Shown piece by piece: positions 1-5,164 of a stretch of DNA of 5,164 nt; the stretch's first letter is position 1; each line of letters begins with the position of its first letter. Below the pieces are notes generated by a model. That model ran no database searches, was not told the DNA's origin, and saw only the letters and a list, made by a program, of their open reading frames with translations. This stretch comes from Blastocatellia bacterium. Lineage in GTDB: Bacteria > Acidobacteriota > Blastocatellia > Pyrinomonadales > Pyrinomonadaceae. Position numbers and translations under genes: made by a program. The stretch spans positions 1 through 5,164 of the forward strand of contig PSRF01000171.1 in NCBI GenBank assembly GCA_003175865.1, written 5' to 3'.

Positions 1-327
<327 letters not shown>

Positions 328-556
328 TCAAAATTGTGGGTTTGCGCTGAATTCACTGGCTCATTGCTGAACTGACGGATGGTCAGTGGTTTTTGATGAA
401 AGAGGAATCCTGTAGTCATTTCAGATGCTTTCCAGGATTTTACGACCAGAAGAAGTTTGCGCGCTTGGGGAACGAACGTTGACTGTTTCATCCAACGACC
501 ATTCACAAGCACGCAGACTTCTTAGTGCCGCATTGGTGTAGAGAGAACCTTAACCA

Positions 557-578
557 ACCACAAACTGTCGTTTGTGGT
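557..578. repeat. Small perfect inverted repeat (hairpin)
   Basis: The arms ACCACAAAC and GTTTGTGGT form a perfect 9-bp stem around the loop TGTC. Neither strand has a T-tract directly after it (minus strand continues TGGTTAAGG, plus strand ATTTCAGG), so it is not a typical intrinsic terminator. It could be an operator, a relic of a mobile sequence, or chance. Confidence 0.45.
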
Positions 579-668
579 ATTTCAGGATCTCCTCAAGGCT
601 GCGGCTAAGCAAGAGTCAGTGGCGTCGACTCGATTGGTTTGTAAATCGAGCTGTAATGAAGCCAAGCT

Positions 669-921
669 TTATCGGATATTTGGAAGCGTAAAGATTTGAA
701 GAGCAGTGCACGAAAAGCCCGGCAGAATAGGAGTTGTGACAACTTCGTTTCCCGACAACTTCGAGATGAGGCTAAGCGATGAATCCTGCAAACGATAAAT
801 TTCAACTATCTGCTGGTCCCAATCAATCAACCAATACTCTCGCACTCCGTATTTTGCGTAGAGCTTATGCTTGGCTCAGTCTTGGTAGTCATAAAACTCC
901 AGGAGTTGGTGAGTTGTAATG
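669..921 (-). pseudogene. Uma2 family (DUF820) endonuclease, C-terminal remnant
   Basis: The Uma2/DUF820 family has a PD-(D/E)XK-like restriction-endonuclease fold and occurs in many copies in cyanobacteria, Chloroflexi and Acidobacteriota; its cellular role is poorly known. Here the minus strand from 875 to the TAA at 669-671 reads as its C-terminal half: KLYAKYGVREYWLIDWD, then IVEIYRLQD, then a strand-rich stretch ending in TTPILPGF and SCTALQIF, in the family's usual order. Just upstream the frame is closed by TGA at 876-878, although YDYQD continues the match, and the typical SPTPGV segment lies in another frame (about 897-912). So there is at least one nonsense change and one frameshift. 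The N-terminal half (roughly 100 residues in intact proteins) is absent, since the ftsH terminator begins about 60 bp further on. I call it a dead fragment lying between ftsH and folP. The family call is by motif recognition, not a search. Confidence 0.7.
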
Positions 922-977
922 AAGTCTAACATGCAAACGCACAGCAAAACTATTTTGAACGCCGCCGGCCCGAGTTC

Positions 978-1013
978 AAAAAGAAAAGGGAATGAGTAGC
1001 ACTCATTCCCTTT
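978..1013 (-). terminator. Rho-independent terminator of ftsH
   Basis: Arms AAAGGGAATGAGT (985-997) and ACTCATTCCCTTT (1001-1013) pair perfectly over 13 bp around a three-base loop. Read on the minus strand, the stem is followed at once by TCTTTTTG, a good U-tract, and it begins 24 bases past the ftsH TAG. The plus strand has no T-run after the stem, so it acts one way. It should uncouple ftsH from folP. Confidence 0.9.
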
Positions 1014-1037
1014 GTGTCGCTGAATTGAATGTTTGAC

Positions 1038-2975
1038 CTAAGCCGGTGCGGGATTGCCTCCCGTAATCGGTGGCAGGATTGGCTTCAACGGATTCGCTGT
1101 TGGTTCTTTCAGTTGCGGCCGATCCTCATCACTTCCGGACTCAATCGGCTGACTGTCATCTAACGGCAAGCCGGCGACGATGCGTCGAATTTCGACTCCG
1201 TCCAACGACTCGCGCTCAAGCAAACATTCTGCGAGTCGAACCATGATGTCGCGGTTCTCCTCGATGATGTTCTTCGCTCGCTCGTACTGCGCAGTGACGA
1301 TTTTCTTTACTTCCTGATCGATCTTGATTGCAGTGTCTTCCGAGAAGTCACGGTGCTGAGCTATTTCACGTCCGAGGAAGATTTGCTCCTCCTTCTTACC
1401 AAACGTCAGCGGTCCCATCTCAGACATGCCGTACTCGCAAACCATCGCGCGCGCCAGTTCCGTAGCACGCTCAATGTCATTAGAGGCGCCAGTGGTGATG
1501 CTGCCGAGAAAAGTCTCTTCAGCAATTCTGCCACCCATCAGGATCGCGATCTGGCCCAACAAATATTCCTGACTGTAGTTGTGTCGATCGCCCTCAGGGA
1601 GCTGTTGCGTCACACCCAGTGCCATGCCACGTGGAATGATCGTGACCTTATGAACAGGATCAGCATTCGGCACCTTCAAACCAACGAGTGTGTGTCCAGC
1701 CTCGTGATAAGCAGTGACGCGCTTCTCCTCGTTTGAGATCACCATGCTCTTGCGTTCGGCACCCATCAACACTTTGTCTTTGGCTAACTCGAAATCGCCC
1801 ATCGCGACGAGTTTCTTGTTGTAACGAGCAGCGTTGAGAGCAGCTTCGTTAACAAGGTTAGCCAGGTCGGCGCCAGTGAATCCGGGAGTACCACGAGCGA
1901 TAACTGAGATGTCTACATCTTCGCCGAGTGGAATCTTCCGAGTGTGAACTTTCAGAATACCTTCGCGACCACGAACGTCAGGACGTGAAACCACAACACG
2001 TCGATCAAAACGACCTGGCCGGAGCAACGCTGGATCGAGTACATCCGGACGGTTGGTTGACGCGATCAAGATCACGCCGTCGTTGGATTCAAAGCCATCC
2101 ATTTCGACGAGCAGCTGGTTCAACGTCTGTTCACGTTCATCGTGCCCGCCGCCAAGTCCAGCGCCGCGATGGCGGCCCACCGCATCAATCTCATCGATGA
2201 AGATGATGCAAGGTGCGTTCTTCTTTCCCTGTTCAAAGAGGTCGCGCACACGCGATGCACCGACACCAACGAACATTTCCACGAAGTCTGATCCGGAGAT
2301 TGAGAAGAACGGAACGTTTGCTTCGCCGGCGATTGCACGGGCCAACAAAGTCTTACCCGTTCCCGGAGGTCCCATCATTAGGACGCCTTTGGGACTTCGC
2401 CCGCCAAGCTTTTGGAATTTTTGTGGTTCCTTAAGGAACTCAATGATCTCTTGAAGCTCTTCTTTCGCTTCCTCAACACCAGCGACGTCCTTGAATGTAA
2501 CGCGCTTCTGCTGATTGTTGAGCAGCTTCGCTCGCGACTTCCCGAACGAAAGCGCCTTGTTCCCACCTGACTGCATTTGTCGAAGCATAAAAATCCAGAT
2601 GGCGATAATGAATAGCAGCGGGGCCCACGTAATCAACATTGGCCAGATAAAACTGCTGCTGGATTCTTCTTCGACTTTCGCGACGCGCGGTTTGCCGTTA
2701 ACAACCTCGCGAGCCGCCTTCAATAAGTCGTTCTTCGCCGGCTCATTCGACAGCGCAACACGATATTCCTGATTGTGATTGTCAATCGCGACAGTCTCTG
2801 TTTGTTTGACTGTCAACTGTTTTAGCTCGCCACTCTGGATCATCTGATCCATCTTCGTCAGATCCACTGGTTGATAACTGCTACCGCGTGGGTTGACGAG
2901 CTTATAGAGCAATAGGGCTCCTGCGATAATCAGGAGCCAAAATACGATCTGTCTTGCAGTAGAACTCAAATTCAT
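1038..2975 (-). CDS. ftsH: ATP-dependent zinc metalloprotease FtsH
   Basis: FtsH is a hexameric inner-membrane AAA+ protease that extracts and degrades misassembled membrane proteins and short-lived regulators. The 645-residue product is full length (E. coli 644). In order: transmembrane helix 1 (about 9-25), a periplasmic domain, helix 2 (about 110-130), then the cytoplasmic AAA module with Walker A GPPGTGKT (202-209), the substrate-gripping pore loop FVG (235-237), Walker B IIFIDEID (257-264) and the second region of homology with arginine fingers in RPGRFDR (319-325). The peptidase part has the zinc motif HEAGH (424-428) and the third ligand Asp500 in [10 protein letters not shown]. After about residue 608 a low-complexity tail rich in proline and acidic residues ends in NPAPA. 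The ATG is fixed by GGAGG five bases upstream. Its own terminator follows at 985-1013, and it lies downstream of tilS behind the tilS terminator, so it is probably a single-gene unit. Confidence 0.99.
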   Translation of the reverse strand: MNLSSTARQIVFWLLIIAGALLLYKLVNPRGSSYQPVDLTKMDQMIQSGELKQLTVKQTETVAIDNHNQEYRVALSNEPAKNDLLKAAREVVNGKPRVAKVEEESSSSFIWPMLITWAPLLFIIAIWIFMLRQMQSGGNKALSFGKSRAKLLNNQQKRVTFKDVAGVEEAKEELQEIIEFLKEPQKFQKLGGRSPKGVLMMGPPGTGKTLLARAIAGEANVPFFSISGSDFVEMFVGVGASRVRDLFEQGKKNAPCIIFIDEIDAVGRHRGAGLGGGHDEREQTLNQLLVEMDGFESNDGVILIASTNRPDVLDPALLRPGRFDRRVVVSRPDVRGREGILKVHTRKIPLGEDVDISVIARGTPGFTGADLANLVNEAALNAARYNKKLVAMGDFELAKDKVLMGAERKSMVISNEEKRVTAYHEAGHTLVGLKVPNADPVHKVTIIPRGMALGVTQQLPEGDRHNYSQEYLLGQIAILMGGRIAEETFLGSITTGASNDIERATELARAMVCEYGMSEMGPLTFGKKEEQIFLGREIAQHRDFSEDTAIKIDQEVKKIVTAQYERAKNIIEENRDIMVRLAECLLERESLDGVEIRRIVAGLPLDDSQPIESGSDEDRPQLKEPTANPLKPILPPITGGNPAPA

Positions 2976-2980
2976 TAACG

Positions 2981-2985
2981 CCTCC
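2981..2985 (-). promoter_or_regulatory. Shine-Dalgarno site of ftsH
   Basis: On the minus strand GGAGG stands five bases before the ftsH ATG, a near-ideal ribosome binding site that settles the start codon. It contrasts with tilS and folP, which have none visible. Confidence 0.85.
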
Positions 2986-2993
2986 GACGCCCG

Positions 2994-3023
2994 ATGATAA
3001 CTTATTGTGACGTCATTTGTCGC
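2994..3023 (-). promoter_or_regulatory. Possible ftsH promoter
   Basis: Minus strand: GCGACA (3018-3023) as a weak -35 with four of six consensus bases, an 18-base spacer, and TATCAT (2994-2999) as a -10 with five of six. Transcription would start about 11-13 bases before the Shine-Dalgarno region, giving a short leader. A promoter is needed somewhere in 2976-3150 because tilS ends in a terminator. The perfect palindrome TGACGTCA (3008-3015) falls inside the spacer and might be an operator. Tentative. Confidence 0.3.
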
Positions 3024-3151
3024 TCCCGATGAAGATCGTCCTCCGAGAGCCCTAACTCCTTCTAATCATTTCAATAATCCAACTTTTTGATGCGTGACGG
3101 CAGTCAGCCGTTGTGTTTTACCGCGCACGCATCTCAACTCGCGCCGGACAT

Positions 3152-3180
3152 AAAAAACCGCCGATGGTTCGCGGCGGTTT
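3152..3180 (-). terminator. Rho-independent terminator of tilS
   Basis: Arms AAACCGCCG (3155-3163) and CGGCGGTTT (3172-3180) form a 9-bp GC-rich stem with an eight-base loop. On the minus strand the stem runs into an unbroken T6 (3152-3157). It begins 37 bases past the tilS TGA. It should end the tilS transcript before ftsH. Confidence 0.88.
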
Positions 3181-3217
3181 GTTCCCGATTTGACTATAGA
3201 GTCTGGCTGCAGCTTTT

Positions 3218-4327
3218 TCAATCGTTTTCGTCTCTTAACTCCAACCAGCCCCGATTTCGTTTAACTATGAACCCACCGGGCAACTCGACCGTTCGGCCTC
3301 CGCGACCACTTTCCAGCAGCTTTTCCACGGCCTTGAGGTGCACCATTTCCAGTCGACGACTATTGCCACGCGCTGCTGAAATCCATTGCTTTAGTGCGCG
3401 CCTCCGCAGCGCTGGCTGCGCCCCCGCAAGTATATTTACGTTCAGCCTCGGTCGATCGGATTTCGTTTTATCAGCCGCTTCTAGGTCGACAATGGAGTCG
3501 GACAAAAGATTATCTGCGAGGCCGAGGAGGGCGGTGCTGTCTTCGCGCAACAAACTTGCAGTGCGCGACAGAGCTTCCACCACTCGCTTATTAAATGACT
3601 CCATAAGCGGCAGGAGCTGTTTCCGTACCTTAACCCGCGCGAAAGACTCGTCGTAATTCATTTCGTCATGGAGAAACTCGGTTTTCCGAGTGACACAATA
3701 TGCCTCCGTTTCGCTTCTTCGAGCCCACAACATTGGCCGTACTAGTTGAACGTGCTTAGAGCCTTCCAGCGGGCGCAGTGCCTCCATGCCGCCCAACCCT
3801 AAACTTGCGCTGCCCCGCATCAGTCGCAACAGGACCGTTTCCGCTTGATCGTCCATTGTGTGCCCGGTGAGAACGAATCTCGCCCCTGTGCGTTTGGCGG
3901 TGTTGGCCAGGAATTCGTAGCGCTTTTTTCTGGCTGCCTGTTCAAGGTTGTCTGACTCGTTACGAGCGATGTGGCTGACTTTTATGTGACTAATAACCGG
4001 GGTATATCCCAATTGCAGCGCCAACGTGGAAACCCATTTGGCATCGTTTCTACTGGAAGATCGAAGGCCATGATCAAGATGAGCAACAACAACAGACAAC
4101 GACAACTTTGACGCAGCTATTAGTTCGGTAATGGCTAGCAGCAAAGCAGTTGAATCAGCTCCGCCCGAAACCGCAACAACAATAGTTTCATCTCTCGTCG
4201 GCAATTCGAGATGACGCCACTCGGAAAACAACAGTCGAGAGAATTTGCTAAGCCTTGTTGTACGAGAACGTTTGCGTTGCACAGTGGGATTTTCAAATGG
4301 GCCGCCGTGAGTAGTCAACAAGCGCAA
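3218..4327 (-). CDS. tilS: tRNA(Ile)-lysidine synthetase TilS
   Basis: TilS attaches lysine to C34 of tRNA-Ile(CAU), changing both its codon reading to AUA and its charging from Met to Ile; it is normally essential and cytoplasmic. The N-type ATP-pyrophosphatase domain shows the PP-loop SGGADST (54-60), HLDHGLR (83-89) and GHTMDDQAET (155-164), followed by the family's RLMRGSASLGLGGM segment and the LVRPML strand. The helical central domain includes FLHDEMNYDESFARVKVRK (218-236). The protein ends after the LPGGFIVKRNRGWLEL segment, so the separate C-terminal TilS_C domain of the 432-residue E. coli enzyme is absent; short forms of this kind are known, as in Aquifex. The start is uncertain: there is no in-frame ATG and no Shine-Dalgarno site. 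The longest choice is TTG at 4327; TTG codons at 4321 and 4318 and GTG at 4282 are alternatives, and GTG (354 residues) puts the PP-loop nearer the usual N-terminal position. A terminator follows directly. Confidence 0.97.
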   Translation of the reverse strand: MRLLTTHGGPFENPTVQRKRSRTTRLSKFSRLLFSEWRHLELPTRDETIVVAVSGGADSTALLLAITELIAASKLSLSVVVAHLDHGLRSSSRNDAKWVSTLALQLGYTPVISHIKVSHIARNESDNLEQAARKKRYEFLANTAKRTGARFVLTGHTMDDQAETVLLRLMRGSASLGLGGMEALRPLEGSKHVQLVRPMLWARRSETEAYCVTRKTEFLHDEMNYDESFARVKVRKQLLPLMESFNKRVVEALSRTASLLREDSTALLGLADNLLSDSIVDLEAADKTKSDRPRLNVNILAGAQPALRRRALKQWISAARGNSRRLEMVHLKAVEKLLESGRGGRTVELPGGFIVKRNRGWLELRDEND

Positions 4328-4432
4328 AGAACCGACACGATTTATTGAAACTAATGCATCGTTTGTAATTTAGATCGTTTAAGCATTCAGTCCACGTGTT
4401 CTAGTTCTGCGAATCGAGGTGGGGGTGGAATC
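4328..4432. promoter_or_regulatory. Divergent control region between tilS and the zinc-ribbon ORF
   Basis: This 105-bp AT-richer stretch separates two genes that point away from each other, so promoters for both should lie here. On the plus strand TTGAAA (4345-4350) is a good -35 match, but the nearest -10-like hexamer, TAATTT (4366-4371), is only 15 bases away. On the minus strand no pair stands out. No extended repeat or operator is evident. Confidence 0.35.
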
Positions 4433-4645
4433 GTGAAAATCGAGAGTCGGATTGGCTTGAATGAATGGTTGCTGGGTTCAACAGTTTTGTGCAAATCCTG
4501 CGGTTGTCTTTGGTTAGTCCCTGCCCCTCAATCAGGAGACACTTATCTTTGCAGACAATGTGGTACGCCCGTGAAAAGAGATGAAAGGCGAAGCAGCAAC
4601 ACTCAGGCGGTCAAAGAAGTGCCGTCACGCGGTTCGCATGCTTAA
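4433..4645 (+). CDS. Small zinc-ribbon-like protein, function unknown
   Basis: A 70-residue product starting at GTG, preceded by a purine-rich run GAGGTGGGGGTGGA (4416-4429) that can serve as a ribosome binding site. It contains two knuckles, CKSC (Cys20, Cys23, followed by GC) and CRQC (Cys40, Cys43, followed by GTP), 16 residues apart. This is the pattern of a treble-clef or zinc-ribbon metal site, with hydrophobic residues LWLVP between. Cys25 is an extra cysteine. The last 22 residues are polar, probably disordered, and end in a His. There is no signal peptide or membrane segment, so it is presumably cytoplasmic. It is divergent from tilS and I do not recognise the family; comparable short zinc-ribbon ORFs occur as nucleic-acid-binding or scaffold proteins, but no function can be assigned. 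The paired CxxC arrangement makes chance unlikely, though the gene is short and starts with GTG. Confidence 0.6.
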   Translation: MKIESRIGLNEWLLGSTVLCKSCGCLWLVPAPQSGDTYLCRQCGTPVKRDERRSSNTQAVKEVPSRGSHA

Positions 4646-4928
4646 CTCGCGTAACTTTAGTTTCTTAAGCGCTTTTTCATTAGACGCACCAATCCCAAGA
4701 TGTCGACCGCAGACGGCGAACTGCAAATTTCGTATTGTGTCCGCTACCATCGCGTCGTCGAGTGTCCACTGAAAACTAACCTGTAATCAGCCTATCGCTA
4801 ACAGAACGTTTCATACGCACGAGATCCACTACCAATCGGGTGATTGTCACAAAGGAGCCGCCGGTGGTGTTTAGCCGATAGACCGCACGTCCGTTCCCTG
4901 TCTAAGTCTCTTTCTGCCGGAGGTCACA
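4646..4928. other. Intergenic stretch with broken minus-strand reading frames
   Basis: No intact gene is evident in this 283-bp stretch. On the minus strand two open frames lie end to end: 4776-4901 (41 codons after a TAG, containing AVYRLNTTGGSFVTITRL) and 4625-4786 (53 codons after a TGA, containing TLDDAMVADTIRNLQF and NEKALKKLKL). Both look coding-like in composition. They overlap slightly in different frames, as a single frameshifted ORF would, and the second ends inside the last codons of the zinc-ribbon ORF. Neither has a convincing start or ribosome binding site, and I recognise no family. The end of this stretch also contains the leader of the plus-strand gene at 4929; no clear promoter pair was found for it. 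Confidence 0.3.
4919..4924 (+). promoter_or_regulatory. Shine-Dalgarno site of the membrane-anchored protein gene
   Basis: GGAGGT lies four bases before the ATG at 4929. It is a strong ribosome binding site, and it is the main reason for preferring this frame over the overlapping plus-strand frame at 4844-5092. Confidence 0.85.
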
Positions 4929-5164
4929 ATGAAGCGCATTGCCGCAGCCTTTGCGAGATTTGCCCACGACAAAAAGTCCCAGGTGGTTTTGTTCGCCGGA
5001 GTAGTAACCATCCTGGTTGTAGCGGCATTTTCGATTTCACGCATCAGCTATTCGAATCCTCAAGACACAGGCACAAAACAGTGGTTAATTGAGTTCAAGA
5101 CTGGAGAACCAAAGGTCCAACTAACACTGCATTACTCGCGCGAACGTGACGGCGGGTTCAGTTA
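4929..5164 (+). CDS. Membrane-anchored hypothetical protein, N-terminal part (runs off the right edge)
   Basis: Seventy-eight codons plus two bases are present before the window ends. The product has a basic N-terminus (Lys2, Arg3, Arg10, Lys15, Lys16), then one hydrophobic helix (about 18-36, VVLFAGVVTILVVAAFSIS). By the positive-inside rule the rest should face the periplasm. There is no lipobox cysteine or clear signal-peptidase site, so it is probably a single-pass anchor. A short polar linker follows, then a region of alternating hydrophobic residues (QWLIEFKTG, VQLTLHY) typical of beta strands. The wording resembles periplasmic beta-rich segments I associate with Acidobacteriota hypothetical proteins, but I cannot name a family. 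The start is well fixed by GGAGGT four bases upstream. It is the same-strand neighbour of the zinc-ribbon ORF 283 bp upstream, with no evidence of shared transcription. The function of the missing part is unknown. Confidence 0.85.
   Translation, partial: MKRIAAAFARFAHDKKSQVVLFAGVVTILVVAAFSISRISYSNPQDTGTKQWLIEFKTGEPKVQLTLHYSRERDGGFS

Noticed and set aside
605..805. 66-codon minus-strand frame overlapping the Uma2 relic
   Set aside because: The Uma2-like sequence is in a different frame; this frame is arginine- and serine-rich and matches nothing.
1353..2454. Several plus-strand open frames of 70-133 codons inside ftsH
   Set aside because: All are antisense shadows of the intact ftsH gene, with no independent motifs.
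3087..3656. 189-codon plus-strand open frame opposite tilS
   Set aside because: It lies antisense to the clearly identified tilS and its terminator, has a serine/arginine-rich composition typical of an antisense shadow, and has no ribosome binding site.
4665..4680. AAGCGCTT followed by TTTC as a terminator for the zinc-ribbon ORF
   Set aside because: The self-complementary part is too short to form a stable stem with a loop, so it is not supportable as an intrinsic terminator.
4581..4772. 63-codon plus-strand frame overlapping the zinc-ribbon ORF
   Set aside because: It overlaps the cysteine-knuckle ORF out of frame, lacks a ribosome binding site and shows no domain.
4844..5092. 82-codon plus-strand frame overlapping the gene at 4929
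   Set aside because: The alternative frame starting at 4929 has a GGAGGT site, a clean membrane helix and stays open to the window edge; this one is rich in Arg, Ser and His and looks like its shadow.

Overview
The window carries housekeeping genes of a bacterium, arranged around the tilS–ftsH–folP neighbourhood. The minus strand, read from high to low coordinates, holds tilS (tRNA-Ile lysidine synthetase), ftsH (membrane AAA+ zinc protease) and the first 86 codons of folP (dihydropteroate synthase), which runs off the left edge. This gene order, a base composition close to half G+C and the style of the proteins point to an Acidobacteriota-like genome, possibly Blastocatellia. That placement is an inference from synteny and is not proved by the sequence. 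The hpt gene found between tilS and ftsH in Bacillus is absent.

Layout: 1-258 folP 5' part (minus); 259-668 no recognisable gene, one small inverted repeat; 669-921 a decayed C-terminal piece of a Uma2-family (DUF820) nuclease (minus); 985-1013 a strong intrinsic terminator behind ftsH; 1038-2975 ftsH (minus); 2976-3217 the ftsH leader with a possible promoter and, at its far end, the tilS terminator; 3218-4327 tilS (minus); 4328-4432 a divergent control region; 4433-4645 a small zinc-ribbon protein (plus); 4646-4928 an intergenic stretch with broken minus-strand reading frames; 4929-5164 the beginning of a single-pass membrane-anchored protein of unknown function (plus).

The three minus-strand genes keep a conserved order but do not look like a simple operon. 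Both tilS and ftsH are followed by good rho-independent terminators facing the right way, and about 780 bp containing the Uma2 relic separates ftsH from folP. Each gene probably has its own promoter. folP has no visible Shine-Dalgarno sequence, but a TATCAT hexamer sits exactly six bases before its ATG, which would fit a leaderless transcript.

Functionally the genes are independent: TilS makes the lysidine wobble base of the AUA-reading tRNA-Ile, FtsH degrades membrane and regulatory proteins, and FolP makes dihydropteroate for folate. I found no clear new biological system. The items most worth a second look are the Uma2 pseudogene wedged between ftsH and folP, the possible leaderless folP start, the uncharacterised zinc-ribbon ORF next to tilS, and the frame-broken coding-like stretch at 4625-4901.
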